From Pectobacterium aroidearum (GTDB lineage Bacteria; Pseudomonadota; Gammaproteobacteria; Enterobacterales; Enterobacteriaceae), in NCBI RefSeq assembly GCF_015689195.1, contig NZ_CP065044.1:4931897-4995896 (forward strand): DNA of 64,000 bases. The letters run 5' to 3'. This document shows, piece after piece, positions 44,722 to 54,282 of this stretch (its first letter is position 1; each line of letters opens with the position of its first letter). The notes under the pieces are model-generated. The model was not told the origin of the DNA, made no database searches, and saw nothing but the letters and a program-made list of their open reading frames with translations. The position numbers and the translations under genes were made by a program.

Positions 44722-45377
44722 ATCGTTTCTTAGGATTATGTGGTCTGGTTTTTGCGCTGGTGCTGACCGGTTGTGCTAAACCCGTGCCTTATGACTACAC
44801 GGCATTTAAGCAGAGTAAACCTAAGTCTATTCTGGTATTGCCGCCGGTTAACCATTCGCCGGATGTGAAAGCGAGCTATAGCCTGCTTTCACAAGTTACC
44901 TATCCGCTGGCGGAATCCGGTTATTACGTCTTGCCTGTCGCTGTCGTAGACGAAACGTTCAAACAGAATGGTCTGTCGACTGCGGCGGATATTCATGCGC
45001 TGAGTACGGCGAAGCTGCACCAAATCTTTGGTGCTGATGCTGCACTGTATTTGGACGTAAAAGAATATGGCACGTCATACATCGTGATTAGCAGCGAAAC
45101 CCGCGTTTCTGCGGATGCACGTCTGGTTGATCTGCGTACCGGAAAACTGCTGTGGAGCGGAAGTGCAACGGCGTCCAGCAACGAGCAGCAATCAAATTCT
45201 AACGGCGGCATCATCGGTGCTCTGGTGCAGGCTGCGGTGAGCCAGATTGCGGACACGATCTCCGACAAAGGCCATGATGTTGCTGGCGTGACCAGCTCAC
45301 GCTTGCTCGCGGCGGGTCATCCACGTGGGATGCTGTACGGGCCTCGTTCACTGCAATACGGTAAAGAAACGTACTGA
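44718..45377 (+). CDS. DUF799 (GNA1162-type) lipoprotein
   Basis: The product has 219 residues with lipobox VLTGC (Cys19, then Ala). The sequence KPKSILVLPPVNHSPDVKASYSLLSQVTYPLAESGYYVLPV matches the pattern of the DUF799/GNA1162 family (described for a Neisseria surface lipoprotein), which is structurally related to TolB-N/CsgG-like folds. The end AAGHPRGMLYGPRSLQYGKETY is also typical. Its start is embedded in the DUF4810 stop (ATGA), indicating translational coupling. Confidence 0.82.
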   Translation: MNRFLGLCGLVFALVLTGCAKPVPYDYTAFKQSKPKSILVLPPVNHSPDVKASYSLLSQVTYPLAESGYYVLPVAVVDETFKQNGLSTAADIHALSTAKLHQIFGADAALYLDVKEYGTSYIVISSETRVSADARLVDLRTGKLLWSGSATASSNEQQSNSNGGIIGALVQAAVSQIADTISDKGHDVAGVTSSRLLAAGHPRGMLYGPRSLQYGKETY

Positions 45378-45406
45378 TCTGCCAGATAGTACGTCGCTAA
45401 ATCATC

Positions 45407-45437
45407 AACGCCGTTCATTACTGAACGGCGTTTTTTA
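45407..45437 (+). terminator. Terminator of the lipoprotein operon
   Basis: AACGCCGTTCA (45407-45417) pairs perfectly with TGAACGGCGTT (45422-45432), followed by a TTTT tract. Confidence 0.92.
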
Positions 45438-45467
45438 TTACCTTAATCAATCCGGTCGTCGGTGATG

Positions 45468-47003
45468 CTACGCGTCAGCTGCCTGATTACGATGTTGTTT
45501 ATGATTGCGCGTTGTCCAGACGAAGGCGGACGTTAACAGCAGGATCAGCGTTGCCGCTGCCAGTACGATGGAAAACCCGGAGTCAAAGGCGGAATGTGCC
45601 TGTGCGGTCAGAAGTTGCTGCATATTTTCCGGTAAGGATTCGGCAAAAATTAATGCCTCATCCAGGCTGTCATACGCGGTGTCCGGTGCGGTAAACCCAG
45701 CAGGCAGCATAAACGTCGCAGAATAAGCGAAAGACAGCAAACTGCCCATCAGCGTCACGCCCGTCGCGCCCCCTAATTCATAGGACACCTCTTCGATTGA
45801 GGCCGCCATCCCTGCTTTTGATGCTGGAGCAACCTGCATAATGGTGCTCGATGCGGCCGTCATGGTCGAACCTACGCCAGCCCCAATCACCATCAGGCTG
45901 ATGACTTGTACGATGATGGGGGCATTGTGGAGCAGCAGATAGCTTCCCATACCAAGCCCGGAAACCAGCAGCCCTGCGGATAACATTGTCCCGCTATTTA
46001 CGTGTGGCAGCATTCTTCCGGTTAACGGGCCTGAGATAAAGGACGCCAATGACAGAGGCAAAATAAACAGCCCGGCCTGTAGCGGAGACAGCCCGACCAC
46101 AAGCTGTAGCCGCTGGGTGAAAGCCAGTTCCATTCCGATTAATGCGGCCGCCGCTACGATAGCCGCGGCTACGGCTGCGCTGAAAGGTCGCAGACGGAAG
46201 AGAGAGAAATCGACCAGGGGGTGCTGGCTGTTACGCTGACGCCGCACAAACAGGGTAATAAACGCCACGCCGATCAGCAGCGCGATTAGCGCATCTTCAT
46301 AAGACGGAATCCGCTTGCCCAGCTCTTTTATGGCATAGGTTACACCAATCAAACCCACCATAATTAATAGAGAACCGATGAAATCCCAGCGGTGTGAAGT
46401 ATTACCCGGCCGGTGTGGAATGACGGTGATTCCCATGATGAGCGCAAGCAGAACGACCGGTACGTTGATGAGGAAAACCGAGCCCCACCAGAAGTATTCA
46501 AGCAGTATCCCGCCCATGACGGGGCCAAACGCGGCACCGCCGGATGCCACCGCAGCCCAGATACCAATCGCCAGTGCGCGTTCCCGTTCATCAGAAAAGG
46601 TCAGTCGAATAATCGAGAGCGTGGCGGGCATCATCATCGCCGCACCAACCGCCAGCAGAGCGCGTGCGGCGATGAGCATGTGGGGAGTGGGCGAATAGGC
46701 GGCGAACAATGACGCCGCGCCGAAGACCAGCAATCCGGAAATAAATAGAGGTTTATGACCCAGCTTATCGCCCAGCGTACCCATTCCCAGCAGCAAGCCG
46801 GAGGCAACCAACGCGTAGATATTAACGATCCACAGCTTGTCCGATGCGGTGGCGTGCAGGTCGTGAGTCAGTGTCGGGAGTGCGGTGTACAGCACCGTCA
46901 TGTCGATAACAATCAGGAACAGCGCACTGGAAACAATGGCCAGGATCAGCCACTTCTTTGGTGATTGCATAGCAAGTTCTCTACCGTCGATTTTCGTTTT
47001 CAT
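45468..47003 (-). CDS. 14-helix MFS drug exporter, SmvA/QacA type
   Basis: The product has 511 residues with about fourteen membrane helices (DHA2 family). Motifs include DMTVLYTALPTLTHDL in helix 1, GTLGDKLGHKPLF (motif A), and AVASGGAAFGPVMGGILLEYFWWGSVFLINVP (motif C region), which resembles Salmonella SmvA, an exporter of quaternary ammonium compounds and dyes. A start at 46970 is also possible; neither has a strong ribosome-binding site. No regulator gene is adjacent. Confidence 0.87.
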   Translation of the reverse strand: MKTKIDGRELAMQSPKKWLILAIVSSALFLIVIDMTVLYTALPTLTHDLHATASDKLWIVNIYALVASGLLLGMGTLGDKLGHKPLFISGLLVFGAASLFAAYSPTPHMLIAARALLAVGAAMMMPATLSIIRLTFSDERERALAIGIWAAVASGGAAFGPVMGGILLEYFWWGSVFLINVPVVLLALIMGITVIPHRPGNTSHRWDFIGSLLIMVGLIGVTYAIKELGKRIPSYEDALIALLIGVAFITLFVRRQRNSQHPLVDFSLFRLRPFSAAVAAAIVAAAALIGMELAFTQRLQLVVGLSPLQAGLFILPLSLASFISGPLTGRMLPHVNSGTMLSAGLLVSGLGMGSYLLLHNAPIIVQVISLMVIGAGVGSTMTAASSTIMQVAPASKAGMAASIEEVSYELGGATGVTLMGSLLSFAYSATFMLPAGFTAPDTAYDSLDEALIFAESLPENMQQLLTAQAHSAFDSGFSIVLAAATLILLLTSAFVWTTRNHKQHRNQAADA

Positions 47004-47066
47004 CTGTAGGATAGTGCTCCGTTTATACCGATCAGGGCATTCTAAACGGATGCAGGCATCATGATA

Positions 47067-48509
47067 TTAGTTTTGTACCGAATTTACGCGATTACGTCCT
47101 TGCTCTTTTGCCATGTACAATAATTCGTCTGCTTCCTTAAACGCTTCATGAAAATCCTCAATTCTTTCCAGCTTAAAAAAACTGACACCGATACTGGTTG
47201 TGCATCGAACAATATGACCATCTGAAATCGCTAATGGAGCCCCTTCTATAATAGACCGTATTCTCTCTGCGATATCTAAGCAGTCGTTGACGGAGAGACC
47301 TTGAATTATGATTAAAAACTCTTCGCCACCCCATCGACAGAGCAGGTCTTGGGGTCGGGTATATTGCTTAAGCGTTGTAGAAAACTCTCTGATGACGTTA
47401 TCGCCTATAGCATGCCCATAGGTATCATTCACTTTTTTAAAATGGTCAATATCAAGCACAAGCAAAGACATGATTTTATTATCCCCATCACGTGTGGAGT
47501 TAATGATATTCATCATGTGCTGATTGAGTGAACGTCTATTTAACATGCCTGTGAGAGCATCATGGTTGCTGATTAATTCTATTCTTTTTATGTTTTTTCT
47601 GTTTTTGTTAATAAAGAAAGAGGCGATAAGAACGGTAATGATAATCACTGAAGTGTTGATTTGAAACAAATAAGATAATTCGAACAAATACTCTTTTTCT
47701 ATTGTGTCATGAACGTCTATTAATCTGTTTATATAGATGTAATTTAGTGCAATGCCAGTTGCAGTGCACATTAAAATAATCTTGTTAAATGAGTGGGATA
47801 ACGAAAGATAGATTAATGGCAATATTGCCAATACACTGAGCGTGATGTTTAACGACGCTATGCAAAAGATAATAATGATAGGGTAAAGTATAAATAATGG
47901 TTTTTTGAATGTTTTTTTAATTGAAAATGTTGATATTTTAAAAATGTTTTTAACATTCCTTGTCACTTTTAGGAATAAAAAAACGAAAATAACACCAGAA
48001 CTTAGCTCTTCGCTAAACCACTTTCTTGAAAGGATGAAAACATTGTCATCACTGGTTTTTGTGGATAAATATATTCCATAAAATAAAGCTGAAAAAATGG
48101 ATCCTATAGAAATGGAAATAAATATAAAGAAAATGTATTTTTTACTTAATTGACTGTAAGTCTTACCCCTTATCTTAAAAAAGATAATTAATGTAATCCA
48201 TGCAGTAATGAAAAAAACTGAACTTATCGCGCAGTGAATAATTTTTTCAAAAAAAGATTGATTGTTTTCAAGATAAATAGCGGGCAGCAGCATACCGAGA
48301 AAACCGACCATGCATAAAATAACGCTATGCAATAATTTGTTTTTTATGCTTTTATCTCGACTGCGATAGCGTATGAGAAAGCAAAATAAGAGAATGTCTG
48401 CTGGCCAGAATAGAGAGGTATCGTCAAGTAGCCGAAAAGACAAACCTAAGTAACTCATTAGTAAGGTTGAACTGAAAATAATTAATAATTCATATGCGCG
48501 AATTTTCAT
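47067..48509 (-). CDS. Membrane-bound diguanylate cyclase (GGDEF)
   Basis: The product has 480 residues. The first about 300 form 8-9 hydrophobic helices of MASE1-like appearance; the catalytic domain follows with DALTGMLNRRSLNQHM, DIDHFKKVNDTYGHAIGD and active-site GGEEF at 394-398. The product-inhibition I-site RPQD (385-388) lies the canonical five residues before it, so the enzyme should be active and feedback-controlled. It probably makes c-di-GMP at the membrane. E. coli and Yersinia have membrane cyclases (DgcT, HmsT) tied to PNAG; the place next to pgaABCD suggests the same job. The membrane half is notably AT-rich. Confidence 0.88.
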   Translation of the reverse strand: MKIRAYELLIIFSSTLLMSYLGLSFRLLDDTSLFWPADILLFCFLIRYRSRDKSIKNKLLHSVILCMVGFLGMLLPAIYLENNQSFFEKIIHCAISSVFFITAWITLIIFFKIRGKTYSQLSKKYIFFIFISISIGSIFSALFYGIYLSTKTSDDNVFILSRKWFSEELSSGVIFVFLFLKVTRNVKNIFKISTFSIKKTFKKPLFILYPIIIIFCIASLNITLSVLAILPLIYLSLSHSFNKIILMCTATGIALNYIYINRLIDVHDTIEKEYLFELSYLFQINTSVIIITVLIASFFINKNRKNIKRIELISNHDALTGMLNRRSLNQHMMNIINSTRDGDNKIMSLLVLDIDHFKKVNDTYGHAIGDNVIREFSTTLKQYTRPQDLLCRWGGEEFLIIIQGLSVNDCLDIAERIRSIIEGAPLAISDGHIVRCTTSIGVSFFKLERIEDFHEAFKEADELLYMAKEQGRNRVNSVQN

Positions 48510-48704
48510 TTTTTTTCCCGGTTAACCTATTTGCCCTGCATCACTTTTTTACCAGAACCACTATAAATTACCTTCTTATTTTACATCATTTTATGAATTT
48601 CTGACGCAAGGATGATTAAGTGAAATCAATATAAGAATTCACTTAATCATGACCTTGCTATGTGTTGTGCCGATGAGAAATTAATAGGCGTGAAGGGGAT
48701 GGGG

Positions 48705-49589
48705 TCACGCCCCCAGAAGTGCTTGAATATCTTCTTTGTTTTTCAATACAAACAGCTGATCTTCTTCGTTATTTTCATCCGTTAAGCTGATATGGAATCG
48801 CTTGAGTGTTTCATGTAAACATGCCAGACGGCAGGATACATTCAACTCTCTATTGGTCATACCATATTCCAATTCCAACGCACGTTGATGTGCCAGCGGC
48901 AGTTTATCGCTCGGCGCCAAAATTAACTGAAGATAGGTATGCCACGAATAATCGCTAGCGGGATCGATTGTCGAAAGTTCGACGCCTTCAATGCTGAGGA
49001 TGCGCGTAAGCGTGAAATCACTAAATTGCTGTCTGGTATGACAGTAGGCACGCACTCGCCACCGAACGCCATCATTGCCTAAAGCGTGTGGGGAAATCAG
49101 CCGTGGCGAATTATCCATTGACGATGAGGATTGATAGCAGATGTTCACCGCCGTTTTGTCACGAATCGCTCTGACAATGACTTCAACAACCTGTTCATTG
49201 TAGATGTTGAGCGGGATATTCACCCAGCACACTTCTGGAGCAGACTCGATGAAACTGGCATCTGCTTCAAGGACGCCCGTTTTCATTGCCAATAATTCTG
49301 CTAAATAGCGCTGGGCGGAATTCTGTGGGTAGACCGCAGAGAATGTTGGCGTAGCCGTGTAAGTTTTGGTTCGTCGATCGTAGACCAGATTATAGGGGGC
49401 GAGCTCAATATATTTAGCGATATCGAGCGACGCCTGAGGGATAGATAACCCAAAAAAAGACGTTAAATCTGTACGATTTATGTGCCCACTCCACCGTAAC
49501 CGAAAGTCGATGAATTGAAGCCGACGTTCCAGTCCCCAGCTGCGCCCTTTCACTACCTGTTCTGAACCTGTCATTGAAGTCTTCGCCAT
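48705..49589 (-). CDS. WYL-domain transcription regulator resembling BrxR/CapW
   Basis: The product has 294 residues: an N-terminal winged helix (about 18-80, RRLQFIDFRLRWSGHINRTD then FFGLSIPQASLDIAKY), a short linker, a WYL domain (about 125-205, with SPHALGNDGVRWRVRAYCHTR) and a C-terminal WCX-like dimerisation domain (about 215-290). This order and the N-terminal text match the BrxR/CapW/BrxR-like family that represses phage-defence operons. No defence gene is recognisable beside it. It sits between a diguanylate cyclase gene and pgaABCD, and its divergent position makes it a candidate regulator of pga or of itself. An imperfect inverted repeat ATGCGTATA/TATATGCAT (49590-49629) lies just upstream. 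Confidence 0.8.
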   Translation of the reverse strand: MAKTSMTGSEQVVKGRSWGLERRLQFIDFRLRWSGHINRTDLTSFFGLSIPQASLDIAKYIELAPYNLVYDRRTKTYTATPTFSAVYPQNSAQRYLAELLAMKTGVLEADASFIESAPEVCWVNIPLNIYNEQVVEVIVRAIRDKTAVNICYQSSSSMDNSPRLISPHALGNDGVRWRVRAYCHTRQQFSDFTLTRILSIEGVELSTIDPASDYSWHTYLQLILAPSDKLPLAHQRALELEYGMTNRELNVSCRLACLHETLKRFHISLTDENNEEDQLFVLKNKEDIQALLGA

Positions 49590-49727
49590 ATGCGTATAAA
49601 AATTATATTGATAAAAAAACTATATGCATTATTATGCGCCAAACTGGCCTTAGCGTCTATCTCTGACTTCGAATCACGGGAGGGATAGCTGCATGCCGCG
49701 TTTAGACTCGATTAGAGGTGTTAAGTC

Positions 49728-49796
49728 ATGAAACCAGCGTTCAACGATGTATTTGAATGTCATCCTGTCATCACTGGTGGGGAGATTCAGCGATGA
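49728..49796 (+). CDS. Possible 22-residue leader ORF coupled to pgaA
   Basis: ATG 49728 opens a 22-codon frame (MKPAFNDVFECHPVITGGEI then QR) preceded by AGAGG nine bases upstream. Its TGA overlaps the pgaA ATG as ATGA (49793-49796), the layout of translational coupling. The peptide has no recognised family. It may be a real leader peptide or a chance frame in the untranslated leader. Confidence 0.35.
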   Translation: MKPAFNDVFECHPVITGGEIQR

Positions 49797-52255
49797 GTTT
49801 CGTTAATTCTCATTCAAGCAGACTCAACCCAATATTATTTAACTTACTTAAATCATTAGTTTATTTTTCCTTCTCTGGCAGCGTGGTGGCGGCGGATTCT
49901 CATTACGACACATTAATCATCAATGCTCGTCAGGGGGATATATCCACGGCGACGTCATGGTTCGATGGGCAATCCAGAAACCGTGTATTGACCGCAGCTG
50001 AAGTGACCGACTGGCTACAAATTAACGGTTGGGCGGGAAAGGATGCTGAAGTGAGGCGAATTTGGGAAGCCTATTCGCCAACGATGTCACTGCCCGATCC
50101 TGCGCTGAGAGCGGCGGCGAAATCCTACCGTAATCTCCGTCAGTGGCAGCCATCAGTGGCGTTATGGCGTCGGGTTTTGCAACGTTCTCCACGAGATGAC
50201 GATGCGCGTAGTGGTTTGATACTCACCCTCGCCGATGCCGGACAGACAAAAACAGCGCTGGAACTCGCTGCGTCTCGCGTTAAGCGTGAGCCAACGGCAA
50301 ACCATTGGCGTGAATTAGCGTGGGTGCAACGAATTGCGGGAAAGCACACTGACTCTCTCTTTTCTATCATTCAGGCTATGCGTTATGCACCACAGGATAA
50401 AGCCCTGCGCTATGACTACAGCGATATTCTCTCCAGCAATAATGTTAGCGCGCCAGCGTTAAATGCCCTGGAAAACGGCAAGCTCCATGGCGTCCAGGCC
50501 GACGAAAGGCAACGTCAGCGAGAACTGGAGGCGGCGGCGGAATTGGTCCGTCTTGCGTTTATTGCCTCGACAACGGAGAACGAACGTTTCGTTGTGGCGG
50601 ATCGCGCTTTAGCGCGTTATAGCGCCTTGATGAATCAATGGCGAACGCATCCGTCTGCAAAAGCCAGCTATCGCCATGCGCGAATTGATCGGCTAGGTGC
50701 ATTGCTGGTTCGCTATCGTATGGAAGAGGTTATTTCGGAATATCAATCCCTCCTCAAAGAGGGAGATATTCCCAGTTATGCACGACGCTGGGTCGCTTCT
50801 GCTTATCTCTATTTGCAGCAGCCAGAGAAAGCAGAGCAGATTCTCAGCGCGGTAATACAGGAAGATCCTTCGCAACGCTTGCAGATAGCGCGGCAAGGCG
50901 ATTTTTTCTACAGCATTCTGGAGAGTGAAAAAGTTGAACAGGCAATGCAGTTGTCCGTTCAGGCTGGAGAAAAAACACCTTATAAGAAAAGTGTTTATGG
51001 TTTATCAACCTTCATACCTAACGACGATTGGGTTGACATCAAATACCTGCGTATACAGTCACTGATTTCTCATAACGATTTTCCTGCGGCGCAACGGCTG
51101 GCGGAACGTCTGGCTTTTACCGGGCCAGGAAACCAAGAGCTGAATATACGTTTGGCCGAAGTTTATCTAAGTAGGGGATGGCCGCGTCGTGCCGAAACGT
51201 TATTAAAGCGAGTTGAGTTGTTGGAACCAAGATCATTCCGGTTGGAAACCCACCAGGGACTTACTGCATTGGAATTGCAGGAATGGCGCCAACTTGAACA
51301 ACTGACTGACGATACTGTAACCCGCTACCCAGATGATTTCTCTGTGAAACGATTAGCGCGCCTGCGTCAGGTTCATCACATGGCGGAGTTGCGTATTGCT
51401 GGCGCTCAGGGGCTCAAGTCTGACAGTCCAACGAAAGGAATGAACGACACTGAGATTGATGCCGTGCTCTATAGTCCGCCGTTTGCCGACCATTGGCGTG
51501 TGTTCTCTGGGGGGGCTTTTAATCAAAGCGATTTCAGTGATGGGCAGGCGACCCACCGCACTCTTCGCGGCGGCGTGGAATTTACCGATCGTGACCATTG
51601 GGCTGAGGCTGAGCTTTCACACCGAAATTTTGGATTGGGTTCTGATATCGGCGGGCGTCTCTCTTATCGCCATGATGTTAACGACTTTTGGCGTGTCGGC
51701 CTTAATGCCGAACGGCTCATGCGCAGCACACCGCTACAGGCACTTAAAAATGGCGTAACGGCTAATGGTGCTGGAGGGTATGTGCGCTGGCGGCAAAGTG
51801 AACGGCGCTCATGGCAAGCAGACCTGTCGCACGGGTGGTTTTCTGATGGCAACAGGCGTCAGGAATATGCACTGAGTGGGCAAGAACGCGTCTTTTCATC
51901 ACCGTCTTTAGTCATAGATTTCACCCCGTCGCTCAGTGTGGGGGCGAACAGTCAGCAAAACACCCCTTATTACAATCCACGGAAGTATGTGGCCGTCTTA
52001 CCCGCCTTAGCCATCGATCACTTGCTTTATCGACATTACCAGACGGAGTGGCATCAAGAGATAACGGCGGGTGTCGGGCGTTACTGGCAGAAAGACGCCT
52101 CCGCTGGCGTCATCACCCAACTCGGATACGGGCAAAGAGTACGGTGGAACGACGTGCTGGATACGGGGGTGAGCGTTCAGTGGGATAAACGGCCTTACGA
52201 CGGCAAACGGGAACAGAATGTGTCGCTGTCTTTTGATTTGAATTATCGGTTTTGA
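49793..52255 (+). CDS. pgaA: Poly-N-acetylglucosamine export porin PgaA (HmsH)
   Basis: From ATG 49793 the product has 820 residues (E. coli 807). A signal peptide ends near SGSVVAA-DS at about residue 34. The periplasmic half (about 40-510) is made of TPR-like helical repeats; the C-terminal half (about 520-820) is a beta-barrel rich in alternating aromatic strands and ends in FDLNYRF, a typical outer-membrane C-terminus. It exports de-N-acetylated PNAG. GGGGAGA lies just before the ATG and could double as an RsmA/CsrA site; E. coli pgaA is repressed by CsrA at its leader. Confidence 0.94.
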   Translation: MSFVNSHSSRLNPILFNLLKSLVYFSFSGSVVAADSHYDTLIINARQGDISTATSWFDGQSRNRVLTAAEVTDWLQINGWAGKDAEVRRIWEAYSPTMSLPDPALRAAAKSYRNLRQWQPSVALWRRVLQRSPRDDDARSGLILTLADAGQTKTALELAASRVKREPTANHWRELAWVQRIAGKHTDSLFSIIQAMRYAPQDKALRYDYSDILSSNNVSAPALNALENGKLHGVQADERQRQRELEAAAELVRLAFIASTTENERFVVADRALARYSALMNQWRTHPSAKASYRHARIDRLGALLVRYRMEEVISEYQSLLKEGDIPSYARRWVASAYLYLQQPEKAEQILSAVIQEDPSQRLQIARQGDFFYSILESEKVEQAMQLSVQAGEKTPYKKSVYGLSTFIPNDDWVDIKYLRIQSLISHNDFPAAQRLAERLAFTGPGNQELNIRLAEVYLSRGWPRRAETLLKRVELLEPRSFRLETHQGLTALELQEWRQLEQLTDDTVTRYPDDFSVKRLARLRQVHHMAELRIAGAQGLKSDSPTKGMNDTEIDAVLYSPPFADHWRVFSGGAFNQSDFSDGQATHRTLRGGVEFTDRDHWAEAELSHRNFGLGSDIGGRLSYRHDVNDFWRVGLNAERLMRSTPLQALKNGVTANGAGGYVRWRQSERRSWQADLSHGWFSDGNRRQEYALSGQERVFSSPSLVIDFTPSLSVGANSQQNTPYYNPRKYVAVLPALAIDHLLYRHYQTEWHQEITAGVGRYWQKDASAGVITQLGYGQRVRWNDVLDTGVSVQWDKRPYDGKREQNVSLSFDLNYRF

Positions 52256-52266
52256 GGAGAAAGGTG

Positions 52267-54282
52267 ATGTCATTCATACGACTACGAAACGTTGTGATGC
52301 TGCTGGGGGTGTTAATGATCACCGCCTGCGCACATTCCGTTGACGTGAAATATAGCTCACCCGCAGAACGCCCGGTTTTGGTCAAGGAACAGCCGTGGAA
52401 AGCCAATCAATATATCGTTATTGCCTATCACGATGTGGCAGATAATGGAGCCGATCAACGTTTCATGGCGGTACGCACCAGCGCACTGAATGAACACTTT
52501 GCCTGGTTGAGGGAAAATGGTTACCACCCGGTATCCGTTGATGACATTCTGGCTGCGGGCGCAGGGGGGAAACCGCTACCAGACAGGGCGGTGCTACTGA
52601 CATTTGATGATGGTTACAGCAGTTTTTATCATCGCGTTTACCCTCTGCTGAAAGCCTATGATTGGCCGGCAGTACTGGCACCCGTAGGGCGCTGGCTGGA
52701 CACACCTGAAGATCAGCCGGTGGATTTTAGTGGTGTTCAAATACCTCGCAACCATTTTCTGACCTGGCAGCAAGTCGGTGAAATGGCGCAATCTGGTCTG
52801 GTAGAAATTGGTGCCCATACCTATGACTTACATAAAGGGATTCAGGCAAACCCGCAGGGCAACATGGAACCCGCCGCCGTTACTCGTCAGTATTTTCCTG
52901 AGAGCAAGCGATACGAAACGCGAGATGAGTATCGTAAACGTTTTGCGCATGATACGAATCTCATTACTAAAAGGATCGCTGACGCGACGGGGAAAAAGCC
53001 TCGGGTTTGGGTTTGGCCTTATGGTGCGGTAGGAGGCGATGCCCTAAACATCGTTAAGCAACAGGGTTATCAGCTGGCACTCACGCTTAAAAATGGGCCC
53101 GCATCAACCGACTCACCCTATAGCGTTCCTCGCATACTGATTAACAACAATCCCGATGTACAGCAGTTTGCGCTGTTGGTTAGCTATGTCCGTGAACCTG
53201 AGGTGATACGGGTTGCGCATATCGACCTGGATTATGTTTATGACACCGATAAAGCGCAGCAGTCTCGTAATGTCGATGCATTAGTTCAGCGCATTGCCGA
53301 CTTGCGTATTAATACCGTCTATCTTCAGGCTTTCTCCGATCCCAAAGGAGATGGCAACGTAAAGTCACTCTACTTCCCTAATCGTTGGATGCCCGTTCGA
53401 GAAGATTTATTCAATCATGTGGCCTGGCAGCTAGCATCGCGAGCGCTTGTTCGCGTTTATGCCTGGATGCCGGTACTGGCCTTTGATATGGATGATGAAA
53501 CGTTGCCGCGCGTTGAGCGGATTGACAGCGAGAGCGGCCAGCGAAGTATCAACCGTAGCCAATATAGACGTTTATCGTTATGGGATGCGGAAGCCAGAAG
53601 ACGAATTAGTGATATCTATGAAGATCTTTCTGCCTACGCCATGTTCGAGGGCATCTTATTTCATGATGATGCCGTGCTGGCAGAGGATGAAGATGCAAGC
53701 CATTCGGCGATGCAGGCATATCGGAAGGCTGGATTCCCCGACTCGATTGCCAGCATTCGTCGTGACCCCGAGCTTAATGCACGCTGGACGCGGTTTAAAA
53801 GTAAAGCGCTAACGGACTTTACGCTCGACCTGGCGGCCCGTGTGCGTGACATTCGTGGCCCGCAAGTTCGTACCGCACGTAACATTTTCGCATTACCGAT
53901 TATTGAACCGGAAAGTGAAGCATGGTTCTCCCAAAATCTGGATGACTTCCTTGCCGCTTATGATTGGGTTGCCCCCATGGCGATGCCATTGATGGAAAAC
54001 ATCGCGCCCAAGGACAGCAATGCGTGGTTGCAAAAGCTGGTACAAGAAGTGGCTCGTCGCCCTGGCGCGCTGAATAAAACGGTTTTTGAACTTCAGGCTC
54101 GGGATTGGCGTATCCCGGAAGAACCGTGGTTAGACACCGAACAATTGGTTAAATGGATGACCGTGTTGCAACTGAATGGTGCGCAAAATTACGGTTACTA
54201 TCCGGATGATTTTCTTAACAATTCACCTGAATTGGAAAGCATCCGCCCCATGATTTCACCAGAATGGTATCCACTGCCATGA
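52267..54282 (+). CDS. pgaB: PNAG N-deacetylase lipoprotein PgaB (HmsF)
   Basis: From ATG 52267 the product has 671 residues (E. coli 672), with lipobox MITAC at Cys21. The N-terminal polysaccharide deacetylase domain has the NodB-type motifs [27 protein letters not shown] and [11 protein letters not shown]; the C-terminal glycoside-hydrolase-like domain has [21 protein letters not shown] and FHDDAVL. It removes some acetyl groups before export. GAGGAGAAAGG precedes the start; the codon TTG at 52252 belongs to the pgaA end. It overlaps pgaC by four bases. Confidence 0.95.
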   Translation: MSFIRLRNVVMLLGVLMITACAHSVDVKYSSPAERPVLVKEQPWKANQYIVIAYHDVADNGADQRFMAVRTSALNEHFAWLRENGYHPVSVDDILAAGAGGKPLPDRAVLLTFDDGYSSFYHRVYPLLKAYDWPAVLAPVGRWLDTPEDQPVDFSGVQIPRNHFLTWQQVGEMAQSGLVEIGAHTYDLHKGIQANPQGNMEPAAVTRQYFPESKRYETRDEYRKRFAHDTNLITKRIADATGKKPRVWVWPYGAVGGDALNIVKQQGYQLALTLKNGPASTDSPYSVPRILINNNPDVQQFALLVSYVREPEVIRVAHIDLDYVYDTDKAQQSRNVDALVQRIADLRINTVYLQAFSDPKGDGNVKSLYFPNRWMPVREDLFNHVAWQLASRALVRVYAWMPVLAFDMDDETLPRVERIDSESGQRSINRSQYRRLSLWDAEARRRISDIYEDLSAYAMFEGILFHDDAVLAEDEDASHSAMQAYRKAGFPDSIASIRRDPELNARWTRFKSKALTDFTLDLAARVRDIRGPQVRTARNIFALPIIEPESEAWFSQNLDDFLAAYDWVAPMAMPLMENIAPKDSNAWLQKLVQEVARRPGALNKTVFELQARDWRIPEEPWLDTEQLVKWMTVLQLNGAQNYGYYPDDFLNNSPELESIRPMISPEWYPLP

